A DNA stretch of 64,000 nt from Alkalicoccus saliphilus (GCF_003044065.1 NZ_PZJJ01000010.1:45240-109239); one strand, 5' to 3'. Shown: positions 16,025-25,816, numbered from the stretch's first letter. The notes: generated from the sequence alone by a model not told the origin. Numbers and translations: made by a program.

Positions 16025-16905
16025 TATAACTGCACCTCCTTCTTACGCAGTATATTGATTTGAATGATGGAAATAACGATGATAAATACAAACAGCATCA
16101 GGGCAACAGCTGTACCGTAGCCGAACTGGTTGTTTAAGAAGCCGAGGTTGTAGATAAGGAGTGTCACCGACTCTGTAGCAAAACCAGGACCGCCGTCTGT
16201 CAGGGCAATAATATAGTCATATACCATCAAATGCTGTTTCATTGCCAGAATCACGCAGATGGTAATCGATGGAACAATCAAAGGCAGCGTAATACGCGAG
16301 AACCGCTTCCACCCACTCGCACCGTCAATCGCAGCAGATTCATACACGTCTTCTGGTACTGTCTGCAGCCCGGCCATATAAATGACGACCAGAATTGCAG
16401 AAGCCTGCCACACCGTCACAATAATAAGCGCCCAGAAGGCAAGATCCTGATTTCCGAGCATGTTCGTCTGCAGGGCTTCGATATTCAGCCGTTCCGCAAA
16501 GTAAGGAACGACATGGTAAAAGATCTGCTGCCATATGTATCCAATAATCAACATGCTCAACACTGCCGGGAAGAAAAAAACGGCCCGGAAAAAGTTGCGG
16601 AACTTGATTTTTTTTACAAGAACCAGAGCGATGCTGAGCGCGACGATATTGGAAAGAATCGTGGAAACAAAGGCATACTGCAGCGTAAAGCTGAGTGCAT
16701 TCAGAAAACGGGGGTCAGTAAGGGCCGCACCGTAATTCACCAGGCCGACAAAGTCGTGACTTCTGCTTACACCGTCCCAATTCGTCATACTCATGTAAAG
16801 AGCGCTTAATACAGGGTATACATAAAACAAAGCAAGAAGAAGAAGGCCGGGAAGCAGAAGTATTAGGTAACCCTTCCGCAGGGATTTATAGGCACTATTC
16901 TGCAT
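16024..16905 (-). CDS. Sugar ABC transporter permease (MalF-type)
   Basis: 293 residues, six membrane helices; EAA loop VPEDVYESAAIDGASGWKRFSRITLPLI near residues 193-220. It pairs with the MalG-type permease, with which it overlaps by one base, to form the membrane channel. It lies 57 bp after the solute-binding protein gene in the same direction. Confidence 0.92.
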   Translation of the reverse strand: MQNSAYKSLRKGYLILLLPGLLLLALFYVYPVLSALYMSMTNWDGVSRSHDFVGLVNYGAALTDPRFLNALSFTLQYAFVSTILSNIVALSIALVLVKKIKFRNFFRAVFFFPAVLSMLIIGYIWQQIFYHVVPYFAERLNIEALQTNMLGNQDLAFWALIIVTVWQASAILVVIYMAGLQTVPEDVYESAAIDGASGWKRFSRITLPLIVPSITICVILAMKQHLMVYDYIIALTDGGPGFATESVTLLIYNLGFLNNQFGYGTAVALMLFVFIIVISIIQINILRKKEVQL

Positions 16906-16962
16906 CTCAATTCCTCCAGTACATCAGGAAGGAGGAGGGCCCGTGCCCTCCGCTTCCAGACA

Positions 16963-18219
16963 TTAGTTTTCTTTTCGATAGCTCTCAAACATGGCTTCGA
17001 GGTCATTCAGGTATTGATCGATGTCTTCATGAATAAAGAAGTTCTGGCTGTGGGACCGGAAGTCCGCCTCTGCAGCGGTGCCGCCTTCCCAGTAATGGTT
17101 CGGCCAGTTGGCCACCTGATTGTTTTCTACGTGAGGGGCAAGTCCTTCCAGTACTGGATCCTGTACATCCACACCTTCAACGGCACTGAAGGAGCCATCC
17201 ATTTCGGCAAATTGATCTGCCTCATCAATGAGGAATTCAACAAAGGCAAGCGCTTCTTCGGGATGCTCGGAATCTGCTGCGACCGACAGGCCGACGTCGA
17301 CCCCGGAGATCGTCACGTTCTCTTCCGGTTCATTTGTCTGTGGAAACGGGAAGTATCCGAATTCTTCGTCAAAGTTTTCGTTCATGCCGCGGAGTGTTGG
17401 AAGAACCCACGCTCCCATGAAGTACATGGCGCCGTCCCCGTTGGCAAACATCTGGTTCGCCTGATCCGTGTCCGTTCCCATATGATCATTCTGCGCATAT
17501 TGAATAATCTCCAGCATTTTCTCGGAGGCTTCACGCCACTCGCCGGATTCCGTTACAGTCTCTTCCCCATTGTTAAAACGCTCCCAGTAATCCGGGTCAA
17601 ACTGCTGAGCAATAAAGTTTAAGTTAAAAATCGACGTCTGGTCGACGTTTTGGTTGCCCATAATAAGCGGTGTTTCACCGGCAGCATCCAATGTTTCAAA
17701 AGCGGCCGTAAATTCGTCCCACGTTTCAGGAGTATCAATGCCATGCTCCTCAAACGTTGGTTTATGGTATAAAACGCCGTTTGCATTCAGCGATAAAGCG
17801 GCGCCGTACATCCGTCCATCTTCAAGGTACCGGTCCTGAATTTCCGGGTTCAGCTGCTCAATAAACTCTTCGTCGGTCATATCCAGAAGATAATCATTGG
17901 AAGCCCGCAGAATGTAGTCTTCTTCTACAGGATACGTGATAAAAATGTCTGGAATATCGCCGGTGGAGAATCGTGTCGTGAGAACAGTCATCCCGTCCGG
18001 GACGGTATTTTGATCGATTTCAATATCCGGGTGTTCTTCTTCAAATTGGTCGATCAGCGTATCGAATGTATCCACTCCTTCAGGCTTCACCTGAAAAAAT
18101 TCAACAACGGCTTTGTCCCCGTTCCCGCCGTTTTCACCGCTTGCGGCTTCTTCATTTTCTCCGCATGCTGCCAGCAGTAAAAATGGCGTGCAGGATAGTA
18201 AGTACATGGATTTTTTCAT
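16963..18219 (-). CDS. Sugar-binding lipoprotein of ABC importer
   Basis: 418 residues. The signal MKKSMYLLSCTPFLLLAAC has lipobox LAAC, followed by an acidic linker and a family-1 extracellular solute-binding fold (DTFDTLIDQFEEEHPDIEIDQNTV near the start, then GAMYFMGAWVLPTLRGMN). It captures the sugar outside the cell and delivers it to the two permeases encoded downstream. The strongly acidic composition suits a salty or alkaline outside. Two cre-like boxes and a candidate promoter lie upstream, so it should be repressed by good carbon sources through CcpA and activated by the neighbouring YesN. Confidence 0.92.
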   Translation of the reverse strand: MKKSMYLLSCTPFLLLAACGENEEAASGENGGNGDKAVVEFFQVKPEGVDTFDTLIDQFEEEHPDIEIDQNTVPDGMTVLTTRFSTGDIPDIFITYPVEEDYILRASNDYLLDMTDEEFIEQLNPEIQDRYLEDGRMYGAALSLNANGVLYHKPTFEEHGIDTPETWDEFTAAFETLDAAGETPLIMGNQNVDQTSIFNLNFIAQQFDPDYWERFNNGEETVTESGEWREASEKMLEIIQYAQNDHMGTDTDQANQMFANGDGAMYFMGAWVLPTLRGMNENFDEEFGYFPFPQTNEPEENVTISGVDVGLSVAADSEHPEEALAFVEFLIDEADQFAEMDGSFSAVEGVDVQDPVLEGLAPHVENNQVANWPNHYWEGGTAAEADFRSHSQNFFIHEDIDQYLNDLEAMFESYRKEN

Positions 18220-18256
18220 ATTGTAAATCCCTCCTTGTTTATAACTATATAGAATC

Positions 18257-18270
18257 GTAAGCGCTTTCTG
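18257..18270 (-). promoter_or_regulatory. cre-like box 1 upstream of the sugar-binding gene
   Basis: CAGAAAGCGCTTAC on the minus strand, 38 bp before the start and apparently between -35 (TTCAGA) and -10 (TATAGT) elements. The central AGCGCT with flanking A/T fits CcpA sites. Confidence 0.6.
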
Positions 18271-18305
18271 AATGAGAGGATCATTCGATTTATGTGGAAT
18301 ATTTT

Positions 18306-18319
18306 ACGAAAGCGCTGTC
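18306..18319 (-). promoter_or_regulatory. cre-like box 2 upstream of the sugar-binding gene
   Basis: GACAGCGCTTTCGT, a second CcpA-type site about 50 bp further upstream. Confidence 0.55.
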
Positions 18320-18331
18320 ATGAAGAAATAA

Positions 18332-18365
18332 AAAACCCTGTTAATGAAAATCATTAAAGGGTTTT
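18332..18365 (-). terminator. Terminator after the YesN-type regulator
   Basis: AAAACCCT / AGGGTTTT stem extended through TTAATGA / TCATTAA, directly after the regulator stop, with a T run on the minus strand. Confidence 0.8.
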
Positions 18366-18375
18366 ACGTATCAGA

Positions 18376-19494
18376 TCACGTCGACTGATGCTCCCGCCGG
18401 TAAGCGCTCGGGGTCATATGAAAATGCCTGCGGAAAATCTGGCTGAAATAGCGCTGATCTTCATAGCCGACGAGAAGTGCAATCTCATAAGCAGGTTTGT
18501 TCGTCTCCCGTAAAAGCTGCTCTGCTTTCTCCATTCGTCTTTGTTTTACATAATCGGAAAAGGAGATATGCATCGTCTGTTTAAATACAGTGCTGAAGTA
18601 ACTCGGACTCAGTCCCACATGACGGGCAGTTTCTTCACTTCGAAGAGGTTCGCTTAAATGATGGTCAATCCATGTCTTTGCCTGCCGGACCGCCTGCAGG
18701 GAAACCGGTTCGATTTCCTGAAACGCACTATAGGATGCCGGTGTAATGATCGTTTCATCCATGTACTCCGCGCTTGCTGCATACATATAGACTTCATCCA
18801 GTGCTTCTGCCAGCTGAGAAGGAGAAGCAGGGCTGCTCCAGGCACCCTTTTTCAAGGCATTCTCATACTTAGAAAGCTCTTCCTCTAAAAAAGGCACACC
18901 ATCCCCGGCACAAATTAAAAGCACTGTTCCCGGGCCTAGCGGGTACGAAAAACAAATACCGGAAGTATCTGATTTTTCCTTCCAGGAAATATCCTTTCCT
19001 TCTTTAACAGTTAAGTAAAACAAAGAAAAGCTGGAGAAAGGGAGAGTCACTTCCTGTTTGTGCTGTGTAGCTGCCTGAATCAGTTCTTCTTTCCAAAATC
19101 GTTTGTTCGTTTTCCGCTTTTCTTCCAGAGATGCGGCTGCCTGAAGGAGTGTTTCTCCAAGCTCTGCACGATCCAGAGGCTTCAACAAATAGTGAAACGC
19201 TTTATACTTCAATGCATCACGTACAAACTTAAAATCATCGTATCCGCTTAACACGATGATTTCATCCACCGACCGCTGCTGAAGCACCTCTTTTAAAAAA
19301 GAGATACCATCCATATCCGGCATTTTTATGTCTGTGACGACAATATCCGGTGCTGCTTCCTCAAAAGCGTGCAGTGCTTCCCTCCCATTACTTGCAGTAG
19401 CTGTCACTTCACAATAATACTCGCTCCAGGGAAAGGTTTCTTTTAGACTCTGCAGTAGCAGAGGTTCATCATCAATCAGCATTACCCGGTACAT
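18376..19494 (-). CDS. AraC-type response regulator (YesN-like)
   Basis: About 372 residues. A receiver domain (1-120; VMLIDDEPLL, phospho-acceptor in IVVTDIKMPDMDG, Lys in YLLKPLDRAEL), a middle linker of about 130 residues, and a C-terminal AraC domain with two helix-turn-helix motifs (EETARHVGLSPSYFSTVFKQ and AYEIALLVGYEDQRYFSQIFRRH). The second ATG (19492-19494) is better spaced from GAGGG than the first (19500). It overlaps the end of the YesM-type kinase gene, so the two are cotranscribed. It should activate the adjacent ABC importer/GH32 genes when the kinase senses sugar outside. Confidence 0.9.
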   Translation of the reverse strand: MYRVMLIDDEPLLLQSLKETFPWSEYYCEVTATASNGREALHAFEEAAPDIVVTDIKMPDMDGISFLKEVLQQRSVDEIIVLSGYDDFKFVRDALKYKAFHYLLKPLDRAELGETLLQAAASLEEKRKTNKRFWKEELIQAATQHKQEVTLPFSSFSLFYLTVKEGKDISWKEKSDTSGICFSYPLGPGTVLLICAGDGVPFLEEELSKYENALKKGAWSSPASPSQLAEALDEVYMYAASAEYMDETIITPASYSAFQEIEPVSLQAVRQAKTWIDHHLSEPLRSEETARHVGLSPSYFSTVFKQTMHISFSDYVKQRRMEKAEQLLRETNKPAYEIALLVGYEDQRYFSQIFRRHFHMTPSAYRREHQST

Positions 19495-21181
19495 GCTCAT
19501 CCCTCTTTTCTGGAAGTAGTAATCGTATGGTTGTGTTTCCCGGCTCGGAGCAGATGATCAGTCCGCTCTGATTTTGATAAAACAAATGAAGCCGTTCGTG
19601 CACATTCCTCACACCAAAACCATCTCCGGGCACCATACGGCCGCTGTTCAAGGCGAGAAGAACTTCTTCTGAAAAGCCGGGACCGTTATCATGCAACGTT
19701 ATGTGAAGCGCACCGTCGATCTGTTTGGTTCGTACGGTAATGAATAAATCCGGAGCAGAACGGCCGTGCTCTATGGCGTTTTCAACCAGAGGCTGCAGGA
19801 TTAATTTCAGTACCGGGAGGGCAGTTTCTGCCTCGGCTTCAATATGATAATCAAAGGACTGGACATGACGGACGCGCTGAATTTCCAAATAGCTTCGCAC
19901 ATGCCGAAGCTCTTCATCCAGTGGGATTTCATAGGGACCTTTTAGACTGATCCGTAACAGCCGTCCGAGATTCGTGACAAGATGCTGCGCTTCTTCTATT
20001 TTTTGAAGGCTGGTCAGAGCATTCACGGAATCCAGTGTGTTATATAAAAAATGTGGGTTGATCTGATGCTGAAGTACTTGAAACTGGGCGTCCTGTTTCT
20101 GGCTCTGCTCCTGTTCGACCTGACGGATCGTCGAGCGAAGATCCATCACCATGTGGTTAAACCCGGAAGCAAGCGTCGTGAACTCTGATTCACGATAAGC
20201 TCCCATCTGCACTTCAAGATCTCCCGTAGAAGCTTTGGACATCGACTGCCGCAGCTGCTGAAAGAAATGCAGAAGCCTCTGGGAGAACAGCTTATGGAAA
20301 AGAAACAGCAGTACGAGCAGTCCAGTGACGATACCGAGTGTAAACCATCGTGCCGGCTGCAGAATCTCATTCATGCTCTCCACACTCTTGAAAGAGACAA
20401 GCGTCCAGTCCTGTGCGGTTTTGGAAGCTGTGAATAAATACTCTCTCCCGTCCGCATCAAAGTAAGTTCCTGCATTCTGCTCCTGAGGGAGTCCAGCTGC
20501 AGAGCCGCGGAGAATATCCGGGTTCGTTTCATACACAATGCCGCCGTCACCGGTGATGATGCTCCAGTCGGTTTCACTGTTGGTCCCCAGAGAATCTGCC
20601 GCTTCCAGCACTTCAGGATTGATAAATAAAAAAAACTGGCCGAGTTCCCTGAGTGACTGTGGGTGAATGACACTTCTTCCCATCGTAAAATAAGCCTGCT
20701 CTGAATCAGCAATGGAAGGATGGGAAGGCCCGATCCACGTGTTTCTGCCTCTGGCTTCGCGGACAGACGCAAGAAAAGAAGATTCCTCAAGGTGGTAAAA
20801 GCGGGATTCCGGAGGTTCCAAAAAATAAAGAGGTTCTTCGCCGGGACGGAGGATATGAAAATCCTGGGTCCATTCATAACTGAAAGCCATCTGGGAGAGG
20901 GTGTTTTCATTCTGGACGCGCTGCATCGAAGATTCCCATTCCGATGTTGTTAACTGGGCCATCATGGGATCGGACGTCACCATGTAATCCGAGAAAGATT
21001 CGGCCTCCCGCATAAGCGAACGAATATTCAAATCGATTGCATGCTGCGTATCCAGCATATGTTCACTGATCTGTCCACGATAGATGGAAGTAGAAAACTC
21101 ATATGTAATCCAGCCCGTAATAAGCAGCGGAAGCATCACTAATAAAAAGACAAGCATATGAAAACGGCGTCGAAGCGTCAT
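19472..21181 (-). CDS. YesM-type sensor histidine kinase
   Basis: 569 residues. Membrane helix about 9-28, a large extracellular sensor region (to about 275), a second helix (WFTLGIVTGLLVLLFLFHKLF), HAMP (RLLHFFQQLRQSMSKAS.GDLEVQMG), then a His-kinase domain of the PF06580 type with the acceptor His in QHQINPHFLYNTLDS and an ATPase domain (LVENAIEHG, HDNGPGF, GFGVRNVHERL). It starts at an ATG after GGGAGGG. It is the partner of the overlapping YesN-like regulator and probably monitors the fructoside, possibly with help from the binding protein. Confidence 0.9.
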   Translation of the reverse strand: MTLRRRFHMLVFLLVMLPLLITGWITYEFSTSIYRGQISEHMLDTQHAIDLNIRSLMREAESFSDYMVTSDPMMAQLTTSEWESSMQRVQNENTLSQMAFSYEWTQDFHILRPGEEPLYFLEPPESRFYHLEESSFLASVREARGRNTWIGPSHPSIADSEQAYFTMGRSVIHPQSLRELGQFFLFINPEVLEAADSLGTNSETDWSIITGDGGIVYETNPDILRGSAAGLPQEQNAGTYFDADGREYLFTASKTAQDWTLVSFKSVESMNEILQPARWFTLGIVTGLLVLLFLFHKLFSQRLLHFFQQLRQSMSKASTGDLEVQMGAYRESEFTTLASGFNHMVMDLRSTIRQVEQEQSQKQDAQFQVLQHQINPHFLYNTLDSVNALTSLQKIEEAQHLVTNLGRLLRISLKGPYEIPLDEELRHVRSYLEIQRVRHVQSFDYHIEAEAETALPVLKLILQPLVENAIEHGRSAPDLFITVRTKQIDGALHITLHDNGPGFSEEVLLALNSGRMVPGDGFGVRNVHERLHLFYQNQSGLIICSEPGNTTIRLLLPEKRDEHVPGNAD

Positions 21182-21310
21182 CCGGCATCCCTCCCTGCAA
21201 GTACAAAAGTTGTTCCCTTTATCATATAGGGAAGAGACCAGTAAGAGAAGCCCGTATCACGTTTCTATGTAAAGTTCTACACGTTCTACCCGGCTTTTGG
21301 ATAATACAAA

Positions 21311-21545
21311 TTATTTATATGCCAGAGTGCCGCTGCCGTATCTTCCGTATGTCATCCCCACCCGACGGTTCCTGCTCCTTCCACCACTATAAACAGCACG
21401 GCTGTTGTCAGAAGCATGGCCATCCACGTAGGATGCAGCTCGAAAACCGTTGCTAACAACGCTCCCGCAAAGGCTGTGAATAATGCTGTACATAGTGCCA
21501 TAACGAATGCAGCGGTCTTTTGTTATCATCGTTATACATGCGCCC
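21311..21545 (-). pseudogene. Relic of small membrane protein (copy of 44292-44801)
   Basis: Reading across frames gives AAFVMALCTALFTAFAGALL and HPTWMAMLLTTAVLFIVVEG, then GAGTVGWG and a stop. This closely parallels the protein encoded at 44484-44801 but lacks its middle (FAQHSAGGRKKLYG region) and is out of frame at the start. It is a decayed, internally deleted paralogue. Confidence 0.6.
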
Positions 21546-21825
21546 CTCTTTCTTCATTGTAAGTGAGGTTTTCAGCCCCCTCAAGATGAATTGAACAAGA
21601 ATTTCCTTTCATTAAATAAATTTTCCATTAAGCACCATTTTACATTGAGGTGCATTCTGTCAGAAATCTCCCAGGCCATGCATGAACTTGTATATCTTCT
21701 CTTAAGGGGGAAGCGCCCTTCTTCTAGAAGATATTTATTCCTTGTTCTGAGGTGGGATCAGTCCCGTTCTCCAATGTACAGTTCAACAAAGGTACTATCA
21801 CCTTGTTTCTTTTATTTATTGTTTC

Positions 21826-21906
21826 CCTGCTGGAGCCGCAGGGGACGACTCCTGGGCGATAGAGGGCGCGCCCGGAAAGCGTTCCACGAAGGCGAAAGCA
21901 GGGAAT
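21826..21906. repeat. GC-rich dispersed repeat, copy a
   Basis: Contains CCCGGAAAGCGTTCC followed by GGCGAAAGCAGGG, nearly identical to the segment at about 49905-49935, and GGGGACGACTCC, also shared with 49825-49840. Non-coding. Confidence 0.6.
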
Positions 21907-21935
21907 CGGCTGCCTATGCTTAAAAACACCTTATA

Positions 21936-21985
21936 AACAGACTGAAACCACAGAGACGATACGTTCTCTGTGGTTTCAGTCTGTT
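21936..21985 (-). terminator. Long perfect hairpin terminator
   Basis: 21-bp perfect arms (21936-21956 and 21965-21985; core GAAACCACAGAGA) around an 8-nt loop, just after the 22008-22445 gene. Confidence 0.75.
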
Positions 21986-22007
21986 GGTTAATACCTCCTT
22001 AAACTCT

Positions 22008-22445
22008 TTATTCTACAGAAAAAAAGCGCTTGAGTTTTTGGGTGCAGATAAAAGGTTCTGCTGCTTCCATAATCGCTTCTTCGGAAACGTTCAGGTGAAG
22101 GGCGAGATCTGACACTTTTGCTTCCTGCCCCTTTCTGGCAGAAAGAAGGTCGTTTGCTTTTTTTATGTCCCTGTTTTTGACCTGTTTTTCGACGGCCAGT
22201 TCCATTCTCTTCAGCTTCATACGAGCGACAGCATTTTTAAGAATCAGCCGTTCGCTGGCATCTCCTGTTTTATGAAGCATTAGGACTTCCTGATTGGATA
22301 GAAGGAGGCCGACAAATCGGTAAAGCGATACTTCTTCCGCTGTACCGGCAAACTTTTCTGCCAGTTTTTCCACCTTCTCTTCCAGTCTTAACATATGTAA
22401 AAACTTTCTTGATTCCAGTTCTTCCATTTTCATTGCCATCTTCAT
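22008..22445 (-). CDS. Hypothetical helical protein with HTH-like end
   Basis: 145 residues, charged and almost entirely helical, with probable coiled coil in the first half (EELESRKFLHMLRLEEKVEKL). The C-terminal 50 residues (AKVSDLALHLNVSEEAIMEAAE) look like a helix-turn-helix. GAAGGAG precedes the first ATG closely; an in-frame ATG at 22439 is better spaced. I do not recognise the family. The gene just upstream on the same strand (22570-22839) is also unknown; the two may form a unit. Confidence 0.55.
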   Translation of the reverse strand: MKMAMKMEELESRKFLHMLRLEEKVEKLAEKFAGTAEEVSLYRFVGLLLSNQEVLMLHKTGDASERLILKNAVARMKLKRMELAVEKQVKNRDIKKANDLLSARKGQEAKVSDLALHLNVSEEAIMEAAEPFICTQKLKRFFSVE

Positions 22446-22569
22446 TCACTCCTTCAGTTTTTGAATTATTCCGGGCGTGGATACATTTTGCAGCTCTCAG
22501 AGCAGTTTTTTTATTCTTTCCATCGTATCGGAAGGTTCATTTTCAGCTTTCGGATCAGCGGACGGTCTG

Positions 22570-22839
22570 TTAACAGGCCGTTTGCCGCGCGGCCCCTCGA
22601 TTCGGCTTTGCCAGAGAATAATACAAGTCTGCGATTCCAGACAAATACGCAAGAATCGTTTCTTTATTTATCATCACACCCAAACTCATAATTCGTCCCG
22701 CTATTTTCTCGTAGTCCTCTACTTTCAAAAACTTGATAAAATCATCTACCGTAAGTGAGACCCTGTTCACTTCCAAATAAATTTGATCATTTCTGCTCAC
22801 TCGATAAGAAATAAACATCTGCATTAAACTATTATCCAT
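22570..22839 (-). CDS. Hypothetical small protein
   Basis: 89 residues starting MDNSLMQMFISYRVSRNDQ after an AAGGGGG ribosome site. Mixed alpha/beta with a helical second half (DDFIKFLKVEDYEKIAGRIMSLG). No family recognised, no signal peptide. It lies 125 bp upstream of the other small unknown gene and 240 bp from the phosphorelay kinase terminator. Confidence 0.55.
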   Translation of the reverse strand: MDNSLMQMFISYRVSRNDQIYLEVNRVSLTVDDFIKFLKVEDYEKIAGRIMSLGVMINKETILAYLSGIADLYYSLAKPNRGAARQTAC

Positions 22840-22998
22840 CCCAGGGCCCCCTTTTTCTTTTCCTACTGGTTTAAAGTATAGACTTCATCTGCTGTAAGCG
22901 GTATCAGGACTTTCCCTGATTTTGGTCAGGTCTGCAGAACAAAGCGTACGATACAGCTTTTATACAGGGTCCTTATTATGAATCCCGGGCGCAAAAAA

Positions 22999-23042
22999 AT
23001 CTCCCTCTTCCCGGCGGTTAAGCCCGCCGGGAAGAGGGAGAT
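22999..23042 (-). terminator. Terminator of the phosphorelay kinase gene
   Basis: Perfect 19-bp stem (22999-23017 with 23024-23042, core CCTCTTCCCGGCGG) followed by T7 on the minus strand. Confidence 0.9.
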
Positions 23043-23077
23043 TATTAACAACATGGTTCGTTGCCGATGTATGAGAA

Positions 23078-25816
23078 TCAAAGAGATTCGATAAAATGTT
23101 CCATCTCTTTATAATGTGTTTCAAGTTCATGGAAGCTTGATAAAACTGTTTCCCAATCCCCGCTTTTCGCTGCTTGTTGAATGACTGCACTTAAACGGGT
23201 AAATGTTTCTGCCTTAAGGACCGCGGAGCTACCTTTTAAACTGTGCGCAATTTCCGCTGTTTCGACTGATTTCTTTTGTTCAATAGCCTGCCGGAGGTTC
23301 TCTAAATAACCGGGTGCATCATTTAAAAACATTTGCAGCAGCTCTTTCACGAGGCTTTCATCTCCATAGCTTTCCTGCAGATTTTCCATGTTAATCGGGG
23401 GGTTCTGCGTCTCTGTCCTGTTTTCCGCTTGAAAGGAAAAAGGCTGACCGTTATCGGGCATCCAGTGTTCGAGAACTTGCTTTAACCTTTCCAGATTCAC
23501 CGGCTTGCTTAAATAATCGTCCATTCCTGCTTCCAAATAATTTTCCTTGTCGCTTTTCATGGCATTTGCCGTCATGGCAACAATAGGAACAGCATAGTGT
23601 AACCGGCGGATTTCCTGCGTTGCTTCTATGCCGTCCATCTCAGGCATTTGAATATCCATTAAGATCAATGGATACTTCTGTTTTTTCACAGCTTCCAGCG
23701 CCTCTTTTCCATTCGTAACAGCCTCTGCCTGGTAACCTAATTTATTAAGTTGAAAAAAGGCGACTTTACGATTCATCGGGTTATCCTCCACAAGAAGAAT
23801 CGGCTGCTCTTTGTTGATGATTTCGGTCTGTGGACTGCCTTTATGAGACGTGTCCAGGTTCTCTTTCATCGTTGATTCTTCTTCTGAAAAAAGTGGCCGG
23901 GCGACATTCGCAATACAGTCAAAAAGCTGGGATTGTTTCACCGGGGCTGTAAGAAAAGCTTTATATCCATCCGTCCCCTTTTCTTTCTGGCTCTGCTCCC
24001 CCAATAAAATAACATCCAGTTTAGAGAGGTGAGGGCTCTGCTTGATAACCTGCAGGAACATTTGGCTGTCCATGCCGGGATTTTTGAGGTGAACAACAGC
24101 AAGGTCATACGGCCGGTTGTTATTTACTTCTTTCTGCAGTTCGGCTAAGGCATCGATCCCGTTTTCGAAACTTGCATTTTCCATTCCCCAGGAACTTATA
24201 TACTTTTCTAAAATTTCACGTTCCTCCGCATGATCGTTTAAAATGATGACACGGAGATTTTCGAGCTTCGGATCGATGTCTGTTTCCGCAGCAGGAGACG
24301 ATTCAGGCAGAGAAAACGGAACGTCAAACCAAAAAGTGGATCCTTCCCCTTTTTCACTATTCACCCCGATATCTCCCTCCATTAATTCGACGAGCCGCTT
24401 CGATATAGCGAGCCCCAGTCCTGTACCACCATGCTTGCGGGTGATTGACCCATCGATTTGGGTAAATGGCTGAAATAAGCTGCTTATCTCGGTGCTGGAT
24501 AAACCATACCCTGTATCTACAACAGAAAAATGAAGTACCACTATATTTTCATCCGTGATTTTCTTCAAAATGGTTCGGATCAGGACACTCCCTTTTTCCG
24601 TAAATTTGATGGCATTATCCGTCAAATTCAACAGGATCTGCTGTATTCTGATAGAATCCCCCAGCAGCAGTCCCGGGATCGATGGATCTATGTACGTTAA
24701 AAGAGAAATGTCTTTCTGCCGGGCTTTTGGCAGTAATATTTCAGCAATTCCTTCCACGAGAAGGGTCGGAGAAAACTGCACCTGCTCAATGGTCAGTTTG
24801 CCGGCTTCCATTTTTGAAAAGTCCAGAATGTCATTAATGATCGTTAATAAAGATTGTGCCGAACGCTCGACAACGTTAATAATTTCTAATTGTTCCTTGT
24901 CTAAAGAGGTGTTCATCAGAACATCCACCATCCCAATGATTCCGTTCATAGGGGTCCGGATTTCATGGCTCATGTTTGCGAGAAACTGGGATTTTAATTC
25001 CGAAGCTTCGAGGGCCTCGTCTCTCGTCAGGGCAAGTGCCTCTTCCATTTTCTTTCTATCTGTAATATCGACTCCTGAACCGACAATCTCACTGACTTGG
25101 TTATCCATGAAAATCGGGGAAAGCGTAATATAAAATACCTTCCCAGCAAACGCCCACTCATAAGTTACCGTTTCTCCTTCGAAAGCTTTCGCATGATAGT
25201 TGTCCAATTCTTTTGATATGGAGAGCGGAAATATTTCTTTGTTTGTTTTATTAAATGTGGAGGAGGTGGACAGACCAATCTCCTGGGCATTATAACCTTC
25301 CATTAACGTATACACAGGACGGCCTGCCGGGGCTTTTTCTAATTTGAATACGAGGTTCTGCAGGTTTTTTACCGTGTTTTCAAAATTCTCTCTCGTTGCT
25401 TTATCCAGCGCCTCTTCTGTTTTTCTTCTCTCGGTCATATCTTTTGTAATTCCGACAAAATGCATTTCTTCCCCAATAAAAAATTCCGTTACGGCAAGAT
25501 CCATCGGAAAATGCGAGCCGTCTTTCCGCTGTCCGGTGACTTCCCTGCCGATACCGATTATTTTGGCTTCCCCGGTTTCAGCATAATTATTGATATATGA
25601 ATCATGTTCTTTTTTATAAGGTTCCGGCATAAGCATCTTGATGTTGTTTCCTATCACTTCTTCCGCTGAATATTGAAATATTTTTTCAGCGCCTGAATTA
25701 AACGATTCCACTTCACCTTTGCGGTTAATCGTTATTATTCCATCCAGCACGTTATCAATAACTAACTGCGCAATTTGATCTCTTTCATTTAATTCTTCTT
25801 TACGGTTGCCGTTCAT
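23078..25816 (-). CDS. Hybrid phosphorelay sensor kinase (PAS-PAS-HK-REC-REC-HPt)
   Basis: 912 residues, no membrane helices, so a cytoplasmic sensor. Order: PAS1 (about 10-125), PAS2 (about 150-265), HisKA with FLANMSHEIRTPMNGIIGM, ATPase (LTDNAIKF, DTGYGL, GGTGLGLAISKRLVEL), a first receiver (about 522-640), a second receiver with acceptor Asp in ILMDIQMPEMDG, and a C-terminal HPt with the His in IAHSLKGSSAVL. The first receiver has lost the acceptor (VVHLKNPG) and the acidic pair (ILNDHAE), so it is probably structural. The HPt would pass phosphate to a separate regulator, most simply the NarL-type one encoded 117 bp upstream. The signal is unknown. Confidence 0.9.
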   Translation of the reverse strand: MNGNRKEELNERDQIAQLVIDNVLDGIITINRKGEVESFNSGAEKIFQYSAEEVIGNNIKMLMPEPYKKEHDSYINNYAETGEAKIIGIGREVTGQRKDGSHFPMDLAVTEFFIGEEMHFVGITKDMTERRKTEEALDKATRENFENTVKNLQNLVFKLEKAPAGRPVYTLMEGYNAQEIGLSTSSTFNKTNKEIFPLSISKELDNYHAKAFEGETVTYEWAFAGKVFYITLSPIFMDNQVSEIVGSGVDITDRKKMEEALALTRDEALEASELKSQFLANMSHEIRTPMNGIIGMVDVLMNTSLDKEQLEIINVVERSAQSLLTIINDILDFSKMEAGKLTIEQVQFSPTLLVEGIAEILLPKARQKDISLLTYIDPSIPGLLLGDSIRIQQILLNLTDNAIKFTEKGSVLIRTILKKITDENIVVLHFSVVDTGYGLSSTEISSLFQPFTQIDGSITRKHGGTGLGLAISKRLVELMEGDIGVNSEKGEGSTFWFDVPFSLPESSPAAETDIDPKLENLRVIILNDHAEEREILEKYISSWGMENASFENGIDALAELQKEVNNNRPYDLAVVHLKNPGMDSQMFLQVIKQSPHLSKLDVILLGEQSQKEKGTDGYKAFLTAPVKQSQLFDCIANVARPLFSEEESTMKENLDTSHKGSPQTEIINKEQPILLVEDNPMNRKVAFFQLNKLGYQAEAVTNGKEALEAVKKQKYPLILMDIQMPEMDGIEATQEIRRLHYAVPIVAMTANAMKSDKENYLEAGMDDYLSKPVNLERLKQVLEHWMPDNGQPFSFQAENRTETQNPPINMENLQESYGDESLVKELLQMFLNDAPGYLENLRQAIEQKKSVETAEIAHSLKGSSAVLKAETFTRLSAVIQQAAKSGDWETVLSSFHELETHYKEMEHFIESL

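Larger units (their letters stand above)
21182..22007. other. Gene-poor gap with relic, repeat and terminator
   Basis: Contains a relic of a small membrane protein gene (21311-21545), a GC-rich dispersed repeat (about 21826-21906) and a strong terminator (21936-21985). No intact gene. Confidence 0.55.
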
